Source: Ralstonia insidiosa
Lineage (GTDB): Bacteria > Pseudomonadota > Gammaproteobacteria > Burkholderiales > Burkholderiaceae
Assembly: GCF_008801405.1 (NCBI RefSeq)
Contig: NZ_VZPV01000001.1
Span: 2,046,001 to 2,110,000 of the forward strand
Direction: 5' to 3'
Length of the DNA stretch: 64,000 nucleotides
A model generated the notes under the pieces. The model made no database searches. It was not told the DNA's origin and was given only the letters and a program-made list of their open reading frames with translations. The position numbers and the translations under genes are program-made. Shown here in pieces: positions 33,632-44,749 of the stretch (positions are counted from its first letter, which is position 1; the number at the start of each line of letters is the position of its first letter).

Positions 33632-34446
33632 CAGACGGCATGCGCGCCTTCGTTGAAGACGCCTCGGGGTCGGGCTTCGCGTTGCCGCAAGCCTGGCGCT
33701 CGGCGCCGACACCGAACCCGGATCTCGCCCACGCACTGCGGTTGGCGCAACGTGTCATTCCCAGCCTGCGCGGCGAGCAGGGTGGGGTATCGCCAGCCAA
33801 CGCGCTGCGCCTGGGCGACGACGTTGCGCTGCAGGCGCTGTGCGATCACTGGGCGCAGGCCTATCCGGAGGCGGGCGCGCATTACCTCGCCCTGCGCTGT
33901 TGGGGGCTCGCGATCTGGCAGCCAATCTATCTGTGTGTGATTGCCGTGCATCTGGATGGATTGGCACCCAGGCTGGCGGGCCTCGTGCAGCCGGTGAAGG
34001 CGGGTTTTCCCAGTGGCTTCCACTTGCCCGTGCATGCGCCGGTCGGCGGCACATTCGTTGGGCGGATGGAGGCTGCTGCCGCTGAGTTGCGGGCGTTCTG
34101 CGATGCCGTCCGCCGGGCGATCAAGCCAATGGTTGCCCTGCATGAGCGTGCCGCAGATCGCTTGCAAGCTGAGTGCGTGCTCGGCGCGTTGATGGCAGTG
34201 CGACCACATACGTCATTGTCGGATGCAGACATGACTGCCATAGGGGAGGCGTGGCTGGTCGCCCTAGGCATTGCCGGCGGCTGCGGCTTCTTTGCCTACC
34301 GTGCGCGTGACGGCACGCCCGCACTCGCGCTTGACCGCAAGGTCTGCTGCCACTATTTCCGCCGTCGCGACGGCGAGAAATGCAGCACCTGCCCAAAGCT
34401 CTCGCTCGACGCACGTATCGCCCGCTTGCTGGCCGAAGCGTCGTAG
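33628..34446 (+). CDS. FhuF-like siderophore-iron reductase (2Fe-2S), AlcD position
   Basis: 272 residues. The C-terminal motif is C-C, ten residues, C, two residues, C (VCCHYFRRRDGEKCSTCPKL), the unusual 2Fe-2S ligand set of FhuF-type ferric-siderophore reductases. The N-terminal 230 residues are helical and lack a signal or membrane segment, so it is cytoplasmic. It should reduce ferric to ferrous iron and free it from the imported siderophore. The ATGA overlap with the synthetase gene places it in the same transcript. In Bordetella the gene at this place is alcD; I use that only as a positional comparison. Confidence 0.85.
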   Translation: MTDGMRAFVEDASGSGFALPQAWRSAPTPNPDLAHALRLAQRVIPSLRGEQGGVSPANALRLGDDVALQALCDHWAQAYPEAGAHYLALRCWGLAIWQPIYLCVIAVHLDGLAPRLAGLVQPVKAGFPSGFHLPVHAPVGGTFVGRMEAAAAELRAFCDAVRRAIKPMVALHERAADRLQAECVLGALMAVRPHTSLSDADMTAIGEAWLVALGIAGGCGFFAYRARDGTPALALDRKVCCHYFRRRDGEKCSTCPKLSLDARIARLLAEAS

Positions 34447-34531
34447 CGCGCTTTTCCCCCGATACCTGATGGGGCGGATGCCGGTTCAACGTGAACACTG
34501 AACCGCCCGCCACTCCGTGTTGGAGACCCCG

Positions 34532-35692
34532 ATGACCGATGTCGGACGCCTGGCCCATGTGATGCCAGCGCATACCCAATTGCCCGTCGCCGCGTACTTC
34601 GACGACGCCTTGTTCGCTTGTGAACTCGAAACCATCTTCAAGCAATCCGCCTGCTATATCGGCAATGAAAAAGCCGTGCCCGAATCCGGCGATTGGCGCC
34701 GCCTCGCCCAGGAAGACGGCGGTCGCGTACTGGTGCGCAATGCCGGCGGCGTAGAACTGATGTCCAACGTCTGCCGCCACCGGCAAGCGCTCATTCTTGG
34801 CGGGGAGGCCGGCAACGTGACTGGCCCTGCCAATGCCACCGGCAACCTGGGCGCGGCAGGCGGCAACATCGTTTGTCCGCTGCACCGCTGGACGTACACC
34901 GATCGCGGTGAACTGATCGGCGCGCCGCAGTTCACCAGCACGCCGTGCAAGAACCTGCAGCGCTTCACCCTGCGCAACTGCCACGGCTTGTTGTTCGAAG
35001 GCCCGCGCGACCCGGCGCACGACATGGCACCGTTGTTTGCTCGGCCCGAGTTCGACTTTGGTGATTACGTGCTCGACCACGTAGAAGTTCACCAATGCAA
35101 CTACAACTGGAAGACCTTCATCGAGGTCTACCTGGAGGACTACCACGTCGCACCGTTCCACCCCGGCCTCGGCCACTTCGTCACGTGTGACAACCTCGAA
35201 TGGGAGTTTGCAGACTGGTACAGCATGCAGCGCGTAGGCATCCACCAGGCGCTTAGCCAGCCGGGCTCGGATGTGTACGGCGCCTGGCATGACCGGCTGC
35301 TCGACTATCGCTCCGGTACATCACCGGATTTCGGCGCGATCTGGGTGACGTACTTCCCGACCCACATGATCGAGTTGTATCCGCACGTGCTGGTGCTCTC
35401 CACGCTGTACCCGAAAGGGCCACAGGACACCGTCAACGTGGTCGAGTTCTACTACCCGGAAGAGATCGCCGCGTTCGAGCGCGAGTTCGTGGAAGCGCAG
35501 CGCGCGGCCTACATGGAAACCTGCATCGAAGATGACGAGATCGGGGAGCGCATGGACGCTGGCCGCCGCGCACTGATGGCACGCGGCGTGTCGGAAACCG
35601 GGCCGTACCAGTCGCCATTGGAAGACGGCATGCAGCATTTCCACGCGTGGTATCGCCGCATCATGGGCACGCTGCCGGTCGCCGACGTATAG
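34532..35692 (+). CDS. alcE: Rieske non-haem iron oxygenase, AlcE-type (putrescine C-hydroxylase candidate)
   Basis: 386 residues, ring-hydroxylating-type alpha subunit. The Rieske ligands are CRH near residue 83 and CPLH near 117 (NIVCPLHRWTY). The gap between the two pairs is 31 residues, about twice the usual 15-17, filled with a Gly/Asn/Ala-rich insert. The mononuclear iron site is in NYNWKTFIEVYLEDYHVAPFHPG (about 185-207), with the two histidines of H-x4-H. AlcE-family enzymes hydroxylate putrescine at carbon, giving the hydroxyl that distinguishes alcaligin from putrebactin. GGAGA lies 5 bases before the ATG at 34532; the frame is open five codons upstream. It lies 85 bases after the reductase and probably ends the locus. 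Confidence 0.88.
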   Translation: MTDVGRLAHVMPAHTQLPVAAYFDDALFACELETIFKQSACYIGNEKAVPESGDWRRLAQEDGGRVLVRNAGGVELMSNVCRHRQALILGGEAGNVTGPANATGNLGAAGGNIVCPLHRWTYTDRGELIGAPQFTSTPCKNLQRFTLRNCHGLLFEGPRDPAHDMAPLFARPEFDFGDYVLDHVEVHQCNYNWKTFIEVYLEDYHVAPFHPGLGHFVTCDNLEWEFADWYSMQRVGIHQALSQPGSDVYGAWHDRLLDYRSGTSPDFGAIWVTYFPTHMIELYPHVLVLSTLYPKGPQDTVNVVEFYYPEEIAAFEREFVEAQRAAYMETCIEDDEIGERMDAGRRALMARGVSETGPYQSPLEDGMQHFHAWYRRIMGTLPVADV

Positions 35693-35768
35693 CCGCGCGC
35701 ACCTGCGTCAGATCAAGGCGAGCGGGGAGGGCGGCGGTACAATCCGTCGCTTCTCTCCCAGGTGTTCC

Positions 35769-37787
35769 ATGCCACGCGGCCTCGTTCTCGCCACGCCCCA
35801 GCTCACGTCGGACGGCACGCCGTTCTCCGCGCAATACGACGACGTTTATCACAGCACCGAAGGTGGTCTCGCACAGGCGCAACACGTCTTCCTGGGCGGC
35901 AATGCTTTGCCCGGCGCATGGCAAGGCAAGAACGCATTCACCATTGTCGAGACCGGCTTCGGCCAAGGCCTGAATTTCCTGGCGACGTGGGCCGCGTGGC
36001 GTGACGATCCGCAGCGTTGCGCACGGCTCGATTTCGTTTCCATCGAAAAGCATCCGTTCGACCGGGCGGGCTTGTCTGTCGTGCACCCGAAAGACGGCGT
36101 GCTTGCGCCGCTGGGTGAGGCGTTGCGGCAGTCATGGCCCGTACCCGTGCCCGGTGTGCATCGCCTCGTCTTCGATGAGGGGCGCGTCACGCTCACGCTG
36201 CTGTTTGGCGATGCGATGGAGATGCTGCCGCAACTGTCCTGCGCCGCCGACGCGTTTTATCTGGATGGCTTCTCGCCCGCCAAGAACCCGGACCTCTGGC
36301 AGCCGCGCGTCTTCAAGCAGCTTGCGCGTGTCGCCCGCGCTGGCGCCACGCTGGCAACGTACACAGCGGCAGGCTTTGTTCGACGCGGCCTGCAGGAAGC
36401 CGGCTTCGAGGCGCACAAGGCACCGGGCTTCGGCACCAAGCGCGATATGACCGTCGCGCAGTTTCCAACGCACTGGAAGACGCGGCGCGGCCCGGTCGAA
36501 GCGCCTGTTTGGTCTGAGCGCCACGCTATCGTCCTCGGTGCCGGGTTAGCCGGTTGTTCCGTCGCGGAACGCCTCGCCGCGCGCGGCTGGCGCATCACGC
36601 TCATCGATGCGAACGAGGGGCCCGCTCGCGGCACATCAGCGCACCGCGCCGCAGCCATGCATCCGCATGTGTCCATTGATGACAGCGTGCTCTCACGTCT
36701 GTCGCGCGCTGGCAATCTGCTCGCATGTCGGCAGTGGGACGCACTCGACCGCGCGGGTTTTGCCACCGGCTTCCAGCCCACCGGTGTACTGCAGCTCGCT
36801 GAACACGAGGACGATGCCGCCGAGCAGCAGCGCGTCGTGCAGGCGCTCGGGTACCCCACCGGCTACATCGATTGGCTGAGTGCCAGCCAGGCTGCTGAAC
36901 GTGTCGGCGCGGGCGTGCCGCAGGGGGGCTGGTGGTTCGGGCAGGCTGGCTGGGTGGCGCCGCCCGATGTCTGTCGAGCGAACCTCGCCGCAGCCGCCAA
37001 CGCAACTCATGCGCACTGGAACACCCGCGTCGAATCGCTGCGCGAAGCAGGCGGCCAGTGGCAAGCGCTCGACGCACACGGTGGCGTGATTGCCAGCGCG
37101 CCGGTCGTCATCCTTGCCAATAGTTTGGATGCGGCCCGGCTGGCGCCGCTGTCGTCTGCGTCGCTCAAGCCGGTGCGCGGCCAGCTTACGGATGTGCCGC
37201 TCGTCAGCCTTGAGCCGAGGGCGGCTTGGCCGAGGGCCGTGGTGTGCGGTGATGGCTACCTGTTGCCGGCGGAACCCGATGCGCAATCCGTGCGGATCGG
37301 CTCGTCATTCCAGCCGGGCGATTCTGATCTGGCCGAGCGCGCCGGCGATCACGCCGCCAACCTGAAGCGGCTGGCGAGCATGCAGCCGCAGCAATCGCAG
37401 GCGCTGGCGCGGCTGGACCCGGCGCAGTTGCATGGGTACGTCGGGGTGCGTTGCGTGTCCGCCAACCGCTTGCCGCTGATTGGCGCGGTGGTCGATGAGG
37501 CGGTGGCCATGGCGCCGGGTTTCCGCCTGCGCGGGCCGCATGCGCAACTGCCTCGCGTGCCGGGGCTGTATGCCGCACTTGCATACGGCTCGCGCGGTCT
37601 CACATGGTCGGTCTTGGGTGCGGAATTGCTCGCCGCGCAAATCGACGGCGGTCCGTTGCCGCTGGAAGTTGACCTTGCTGCGGCGCTGGATCCGGGGCGC
37701 TTTGTCTTGCGTGCATTACAGCATGGACACGGGCGCGGGCAGGGTGCTGCACCCGCTGAAACTGAAGCGGCGGATACGCTCGACTGA
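35769..37787 (+). CDS. mnmC: Bifunctional tRNA U34 methyltransferase/oxidoreductase MnmC
   Basis: 672 residues, the full two-domain length. The N-terminal part (1 to about 240) is the SAM-dependent methyltransferase: FTIVETGFGQGLNFLATWAAW holds the SAM loop, and DAFYLDGFSPAKNPDLW the active-site motif of this family. The C-terminal part (about 255-650) is the FAD oxidoreductase, starting HAIVLGAGLAGCSVAERLAARG and ending with YAALAYGSRGLTWS. It converts cmnm5(s2)U34 to mnm5(s2)U34 in tRNA: the FAD domain removes the carboxymethyl group and the SAM domain methylates. It lies 76 bases after alcE and appears unrelated to it. The gene probably has its own promoter. Confidence 0.95.
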   Translation: MPRGLVLATPQLTSDGTPFSAQYDDVYHSTEGGLAQAQHVFLGGNALPGAWQGKNAFTIVETGFGQGLNFLATWAAWRDDPQRCARLDFVSIEKHPFDRAGLSVVHPKDGVLAPLGEALRQSWPVPVPGVHRLVFDEGRVTLTLLFGDAMEMLPQLSCAADAFYLDGFSPAKNPDLWQPRVFKQLARVARAGATLATYTAAGFVRRGLQEAGFEAHKAPGFGTKRDMTVAQFPTHWKTRRGPVEAPVWSERHAIVLGAGLAGCSVAERLAARGWRITLIDANEGPARGTSAHRAAAMHPHVSIDDSVLSRLSRAGNLLACRQWDALDRAGFATGFQPTGVLQLAEHEDDAAEQQRVVQALGYPTGYIDWLSASQAAERVGAGVPQGGWWFGQAGWVAPPDVCRANLAAAANATHAHWNTRVESLREAGGQWQALDAHGGVIASAPVVILANSLDAARLAPLSSASLKPVRGQLTDVPLVSLEPRAAWPRAVVCGDGYLLPAEPDAQSVRIGSSFQPGDSDLAERAGDHAANLKRLASMQPQQSQALARLDPAQLHGYVGVRCVSANRLPLIGAVVDEAVAMAPGFRLRGPHAQLPRVPGLYAALAYGSRGLTWSVLGAELLAAQIDGGPLPLEVDLAAALDPGRFVLRALQHGHGRGQGAAPAETEAADTLD

Positions 37788-38041
37788 CCCGCTGTTTGAT
37801 AGGGTTTCCAAGCGTTCCGACCCAAAAAATCAGGGCCGGCGAGCGTTCCATGCCATAATATGCGTTTTGCGTTTGCCAGCCCGAACGCGCCTGTTGCACC
37901 CGTTTAAGCCGCCGAAGTGTCACCTGAGCGGCCCTCGCGTCGCATCCGCGCAAGCCCGGCAACACCAAGAACTTTGAACCACGGCTGCTGCTGGCGCTGC
38001 GCCGTTCGACGCAACTTTCATCTGAATCTGGAATTACGACC

Positions 38042-39385
38042 ATGTCGACTATCGAAAACCTCGGCAAGCTTGATCGCAAAGTGACCCTGGCTGTCCCGAA
38101 GGCCGAAGTGGAGCAAGAGAAGCAAAGCCGTCTGGCGCGTCTGTCCAAGACCGTCAAGATGTCGGGCTTCCGTCCGGGCAAGGTCCCGATGAAGATGGTC
38201 GAGAAGCAATACGGCCAACAAGTTGAATTCGAAGTCCGCTACGACAAGGCTGCCCGTCAGTTCTTCGACATCACCAATGAGCAAGGCGTGAAGGTTGCCG
38301 GCCAACCGCGCTTCGAGCTGAAGACCGAAGGCGTGGCCGACGACCAAGTCGCATTCGATGCCACCTTCGAGGTGTATCCGGAAGTCAAGCTGGGCGATCT
38401 GGCCGGCGCGGAACTGACCCGTACCAAGACCGAGATCACCGACGCGGAAATCGACAAGACCCTCGACATTCTGCGCAAGCAGCGTGTGCACTACCACCCG
38501 CGTGGCGAGGCTGGTGAGCACGGTGACGGCGGCGCTGCCGTTGCACAAAACGGCGACCGCGTGACGGTCGACTTCGTTGGCACGATCGACGGCGTGGAAT
38601 TTGCCGGCGGCAAGGCTGAAGGTTTCAGCTTCGTGCTGGGCGAAGGCCGCATGCTGCCCGAGTTCGAACAAGCCACGCTGGGCCTGAAGCAAGGCGAGTC
38701 GAAGGTGTTCCCGCTGGCCTTCCCCGAGGACTACCACGGCAAGGACGTGGCCGGTAAGACGGCTGAATTCACCGTGACGCTCAAGCAAGTCGAGTGGGCA
38801 CACCTGCCGGAAGTCAACGAAGCCTTCGCACAATCGCTGGGCATCGCCGATGGCAACCTCGACAAGATGCGCGCCGACATCCGCGAAAACCTCGAGCGTG
38901 AAGTCAAGCGCCGCACACACGCGCTGCTCAAGGACCAAGTCATGGAAGCGCTGCTGAAGGTGGCAGAGCTGGACGTGCCGAAGTCGCTGGTCGAACAAGA
39001 CCAAGAGCGTCTGGTGGAAATGGCCCGTCGTGACCTCGAGCAACGCGGCATGCCGAATGCCAAGAACATGCCGATCCCGGCTGAAATGTTCACGCAACAG
39101 GCTGAGCGCCGCGTGAAGCTGGGTCTGGTGCTGGCTGAAGTCGTCAAGGCCAACAACCTGGAAGCCAAGCCGGAGCAGATCAAGGCCGAGATCGAAGAGT
39201 TCGCCAAGAGCTACGAAGATCCGAAGGAAGTCATCCGCTGGTACTACGGTGACCAACAGCGCCTGGCTGAAATGGAAGCCTACGTGCTCGAAAACAACGT
39301 GGTAAATTTTGTGTGCGACAAGGCCAAGGTTACTGACAAGGCTGTGTCGTTCGAAGAGCTGACCGCCACCCCGGCGCAAGGCTGA
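38042..39385 (+). CDS. tig: Trigger factor (ribosome-associated chaperone, peptidyl-prolyl isomerase)
   Basis: 447 residues, the normal length. The ribosome-binding tail is near GFRPGKVPMKMVEKQYG (about 41-57). The FKBP-like domain (about 165-245) has GDRVTVDFVGTIDGVEFAGGKAE and MLPEFEQATLGLKQGE. The helical C-terminal substrate-cradling domain follows (250-430). Trigger factor binds nascent chains at the ribosome exit. A 254-base region separates it from mnmC. In that region CATAAT near 37853 is a possible -10 box, without a convincing -35. clpP begins 30 bases after the stop, the common beta/gamma arrangement, so the genes are likely co-transcribed. The antisense open frame of 461 codons is a shadow. 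Confidence 0.97.
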   Translation: MSTIENLGKLDRKVTLAVPKAEVEQEKQSRLARLSKTVKMSGFRPGKVPMKMVEKQYGQQVEFEVRYDKAARQFFDITNEQGVKVAGQPRFELKTEGVADDQVAFDATFEVYPEVKLGDLAGAELTRTKTEITDAEIDKTLDILRKQRVHYHPRGEAGEHGDGGAAVAQNGDRVTVDFVGTIDGVEFAGGKAEGFSFVLGEGRMLPEFEQATLGLKQGESKVFPLAFPEDYHGKDVAGKTAEFTVTLKQVEWAHLPEVNEAFAQSLGIADGNLDKMRADIRENLEREVKRRTHALLKDQVMEALLKVAELDVPKSLVEQDQERLVEMARRDLEQRGMPNAKNMPIPAEMFTQQAERRVKLGLVLAEVVKANNLEAKPEQIKAEIEEFAKSYEDPKEVIRWYYGDQQRLAEMEAYVLENNVVNFVCDKAKVTDKAVSFEELTATPAQG

Positions 39386-39414
39386 TTCGATAGATCCACG
39401 CACCGGAGAACCGC

Positions 39415-40062
39415 ATGATCCGCAATGAACTGATCGACCAACTTGCCCGTACCCAGGCTTCTGCGCTCGAAACGCAGGGGCTCGGTCTGGTGCCGATGGT
39501 GGTCGAGCAGTCGGGCCGCGGCGAACGCGCCTACGATATCTACTCGCGCCTGCTCAAGGAGCGCGTGATCTTCATGGTAGGCGAGGTCAACGACCAGACT
39601 GCCAACCTCGTGGTGGCACAGCTGTTGTTCCTGGAAAGCGAGAATCCGGACAAGGACATCTCGCTGTACATCAACTCGCCGGGCGGCTCGGTGTCGTCGG
39701 GTCTGGCGATGTACGACACGATGCAGTTCGTGAAGCCGGACGTATCGACGCTGTGCATGGGCATGGCAGCCAGCATGGGCGCGTTCCTGCTGGCCGCTGG
39801 CGCCAAGGGCAAGCGTCTGGCGCTGCCGAACTCGCGCATCATGATTCACCAGCCGCTGGGTGGTGCGCGTGGTCAGGCGTCTGACATCGAGATCCAGGCG
39901 CGCGAAATCCTGTACCTGCGTGAACGCCTGAACACGGTGCTGTCTGAGGCGACTGGCCAGCCGGTCGACAAGATTGCGCGCGATACGGATCGCGACAATT
40001 TCATGAGCAGCGAGCAGGCCAAGGAATACGGCCTGATCGATCAGGTCATCAGCAAGCGCTGA
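39415..40062 (+). CDS. clpP: ATP-dependent Clp protease proteolytic subunit
   Basis: 215 residues. The Ser-His-Asp catalytic set is visible: Ser120 in GMAASMGAFLL, His145 in IMIHQPLGG and the aspartate in ARDTDRDNFMS (about 190). ClpP forms two stacked heptameric rings that degrade proteins fed by ClpX or ClpA. A GAGAA ribosome site precedes the ATG. It follows tig by 30 bases and is followed by a clear terminator, so tig-clpP form one unit and clpX a separate one. A mild propeptide (about 10-15 residues) is likely removed. Confidence 0.97.
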   Translation: MIRNELIDQLARTQASALETQGLGLVPMVVEQSGRGERAYDIYSRLLKERVIFMVGEVNDQTANLVVAQLLFLESENPDKDISLYINSPGGSVSSGLAMYDTMQFVKPDVSTLCMGMAASMGAFLLAAGAKGKRLALPNSRIMIHQPLGGARGQASDIEIQAREILYLRERLNTVLSEATGQPVDKIARDTDRDNFMSSEQAKEYGLIDQVISKR

Positions 40063-40139
40063 AGTGCGTGGTGGTCGGTGCGTTTCGGGTCACCCCCGTG
40101 GCACACCGGTTGGCTGCACCAAACATGTCAAGCGGTGTC

Positions 40140-40166
40140 AAAAACGAGGCTTCGCGCCTCGTTTTT
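40140..40166 (+). terminator. Rho-independent terminator after clpP
   Basis: AAAAACGAGGC (40140-40150) pairs perfectly with GCCTCGTTTTT (40156-40166) around TTCGC. It lies 77 bases after clpP and 75 before clpX, separating their transcripts. Confidence 0.92.
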
Positions 40167-40240
40167 GCTTTGTACAACACCTGCGGATCGTCGCCAGATA
40201 ATTTGGCGTATGATGCTGCCAGGAACTACTGGTAATCGTT

Positions 40241-41515
40241 ATGGCGGACAAGAAAGGCTCGACTGGCGAAAAGCTGCTGTACTGCTCGTTCTGCGGCAAG
40301 AGTCAGCATGAGGTCAAGAAACTGATTGCCGGCCCCTCGGTCTTCATCTGCGATGAATGTATCGACCTGTGCAATGAAATCATCCGGGACGAAGCCGCCA
40401 TCTCCGAAAAGGAAGGTGGTCTTGCGGTCAAGTCCGACCTTCCCACGCCGCATGAGATTCGCCAAAGCCTCGACCAATATGTGATTGGTCAGGAGCAGGC
40501 CAAGAAGATCCTGGCGGTTGCGGTTTACAACCATTACAAGCGCTTGAAGCACCTCGGCAAGAAGGATGATGTCGAGCTGTCCAAGAGCAACATCCTGCTC
40601 ATCGGGCCGACCGGATCGGGCAAGACCCTGCTCGCACAAACGCTGGCTCGCCTCCTGAACGTGCCGTTCGTCATCGCTGACGCCACTACGCTGACCGAAG
40701 CCGGTTACGTGGGCGAAGACGTCGAGAACATCATTCAGAAGCTGCTGCAGAACTGCAATTACGAAGTGGACAAGGCCCAACGCGGCATCGTCTACATCGA
40801 CGAAATCGATAAGATTTCGCGCAAGTCTGACAACCCGTCCATCACGCGGGACGTTTCTGGGGAAGGTGTGCAGCAGGCGTTGCTCAAGCTGGTCGAAGGG
40901 ACGATGGCGTCCGTGCCGCCGCAAGGGGGCCGCAAGCATCCGAACCAGGACTTCCTGCAAGTCGACACCACCAACATCCTGTTCATTTGCGGCGGTGCCT
41001 TTGATGGTCTGGAAAAGATCATCCGCCAGCGCTCCGATAAGACCGGGATCGGTTTCGGTGCAGAGGTGCAGAGCAAGGAAGAGCGCGACGTCAATGAAGT
41101 GCTGCCGCAGGTGGAGCCGGAAGACCTTATCAAGTTCGGTCTGATTCCTGAGCTGATCGGTCGTCTGCCGGTGGTAGCAACACTAGCCAAGCTCGACGAG
41201 GCCGCCCTGATGGAAATCCTGGTCGAGCCTAAGAATGCAATCGTCAAGCAATATCAGAAACTGCTGGCGATGGAAGGGGTGGAGCTGGAAATCCGTCCGA
41301 GCGCGCTGACGGCGATCGCCCGCAAGGCGATCAAGCGCAAGACGGGGGCGCGCGGTCTGCGCTCCATCGTCGAGCACGCTTTGATGGATGTGATGTATGA
41401 CCTCCCCAACCACAAGGGCGTGCAGAAGGTGGTGATCGACGAAAGTACGATCTCCGGTGACGGCAAGCCCTTGCTGATGTACGAAGAGCAACCCAAGGTT
41501 GCAGGTTCCAACTGA
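40241..41515 (+). CDS. clpX: ATP-dependent Clp protease ATP-binding subunit ClpX
   Basis: 424 residues. The N-terminal zinc finger is YCSFCGKSQHEVK with its second pair in ICDECIDLC (residues about 14-40). The AAA+ domain (about 65-320) has Walker A LIGPTGSGKTLLAQ, Walker B VYIDEIDKI, pore loop GYVGEDVENII, sensor-1 NILFICGGAF and the C-terminal RKTGARGLRS box. ClpX unfolds tagged substrates and passes them to ClpP. The ATG at 40241 is the only good start, because it leaves the zinc finger at the usual distance. It has its own leader after the clpP terminator, so it is transcribed independently or by read-through. Confidence 0.98.
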   Translation: MADKKGSTGEKLLYCSFCGKSQHEVKKLIAGPSVFICDECIDLCNEIIRDEAAISEKEGGLAVKSDLPTPHEIRQSLDQYVIGQEQAKKILAVAVYNHYKRLKHLGKKDDVELSKSNILLIGPTGSGKTLLAQTLARLLNVPFVIADATTLTEAGYVGEDVENIIQKLLQNCNYEVDKAQRGIVYIDEIDKISRKSDNPSITRDVSGEGVQQALLKLVEGTMASVPPQGGRKHPNQDFLQVDTTNILFICGGAFDGLEKIIRQRSDKTGIGFGAEVQSKEERDVNEVLPQVEPEDLIKFGLIPELIGRLPVVATLAKLDEAALMEILVEPKNAIVKQYQKLLAMEGVELEIRPSALTAIARKAIKRKTGARGLRSIVEHALMDVMYDLPNHKGVQKVVIDESTISGDGKPLLMYEEQPKVAGSN

Positions 41516-41558
41516 CGCGAATGCCCGGCCGGGATGCGCCGTATGCATCCCATGCAGG

Positions 41559-41586
41559 AAGCCGTTCGCTCGCGAGCGGCTTTTTT
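41559..41586 (+). terminator. Rho-independent terminator after clpX
   Basis: AAGCCGTTCGC (41559-41569) pairs with GCGAGCGGCTT (41572-41582), with one G-T pair and a 2-base loop, followed by a T run to 41586. It lies 43 bases after clpX and separates it from lon. Confidence 0.85.
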
Positions 41587-41627
41587 GCTTCGGGAAACCG
41601 GGCCGGCATGCGACTTGCAGCAGCGGT

Positions 41628-41655
41628 CTTGTAAAACCGCCACTGCGCCCAATTT
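41628..41655 (+). promoter_or_regulatory. Candidate heat-shock (sigma-32) promoter of lon
   Basis: CTTGTAA (41628-41634) and CCCAATTT (41648-41655) are separated by 13 bases and resemble the sigma-32 boxes CTTGAAA and CCCCATnT. They lie about 30 bases before the lon ATG and after the clpX terminator. Heat-shock control of lon is known in related bacteria, which supports the reading; it is not proven here. Confidence 0.55.
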
Positions 41656-41684
41656 AGCCCTTACATGACTTTCTGGGGAAAATA

Positions 41685-44105
<2,421 letters not shown>

Positions 44106-44129
44106 TGCCACAGTTTGCTTGAGTTGAAG

Positions 44130-44157
44130 AGGGCCCGACATCGTTCGGGCCCTTTTT
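44130..44157 (+). terminator. Rho-independent terminator after lon
   Basis: AGGGCCCGA (44130-44138) pairs with TCGGGCCCT (44145-44153) around CATCGT and runs into a T tract to 44157. It is 25 bases after the lon stop. Confidence 0.93.
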
Positions 44158-44275
44158 CTTTGGGTTGCATGCGATACGGCTGATGTGTTCGGCGCTGGAC
44201 TCTTCGCCTTGACACGTCGATTGGCGGCCACTTTAATAAATCCCACACTAAGCGGGTGTTCGGGGAGGTGGCGCG

Positions 44276-44548
44276 ATGAACAAGACAGATCTCATCGACC
44301 ATGTGGCGGCGCAGACCGACATGTCAAAAGCCGCAGCGGGGCGCGCCATCGACGCGCTGATCGGCGGCATCAAAGATGCCTTGTGCGATGGCGGGTCAGT
44401 CACGCTGGTCGGTTTTGGCACGTTCCTGGTCGGCAAGCGATCTTCACGCAACGGCCGCAATCCGCGCACCGGAGCCACCATCACAATCGAAGGTGGCAAG
44501 GTTGCGAAATTCAAACCTGGCAAAGCGCTGAAAGATGCGCTAAACTAG
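44276..44548 (+). CDS. hupB: DNA-binding protein HU-beta
   Basis: 90 residues, the standard HU length. It opens MNKTDLIDHVAAQTDMSKAAA and carries the beta-arm segment GRNPRTGATITI (about 61-72), the arm that contacts the DNA minor groove. HU packs and bends the nucleoid. A strong site, GGGGAGG, is centred about 10 bases before the ATG. It lies 170 bases after lon, behind its terminator. Downstream are two hairpins before tRNA-Val: CTCAC-AAAA-CATTCG pairing with CGAATGTGAG, and GCCGGA-CAG-TCCGGC (44595-44609); they may end hupB transcription or mark tRNA processing. Confidence 0.96.
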   Translation: MNKTDLIDHVAAQTDMSKAAAGRAIDALIGGIKDALCDGGSVTLVGFGTFLVGKRSSRNGRNPRTGATITIEGGKVAKFKPGKALKDALN

Positions 44549-44628
44549 CGGGCTTTGGTGCTCACAAAACATTCGGGTGACAACGAATGTGAGCGCCGGA
44601 CAGTCCGGCCTGTGCCGGCAATGCGAAC

Positions 44629-44704
44629 GGGTGCTTAGCTCAGTTGGTAGAGCAGCGCCCTTACAAGGCGCGGGTCGGGAGTTCGAGCCTCTCAGCACCC
44701 ACCA
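44629..44704 (+). tRNA. tRNA-Val (anticodon TAC)
   Basis: 76 bases with encoded CCA. The acceptor stem GGGTGCT pairs with AGCACCC. The D-arm contains AGCTCAGTTGGTAGAGC, the anticodon loop CTTACAA gives TAC, and the T-arm contains GAGTTCGAGCC. Confidence 0.97.
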
Positions 44705-44749
44705 TCGTTCGCAATGCCGCTCCGTGCGTCGTGCAGTCCGACCCAATCT

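Noticed and set aside
34482..34505. CGGTTCA/TGAACCG inverted repeat before alcE as a terminator
   Set aside because: There is no T tract and the following gene belongs to the same locus. It may be only a local hairpin.
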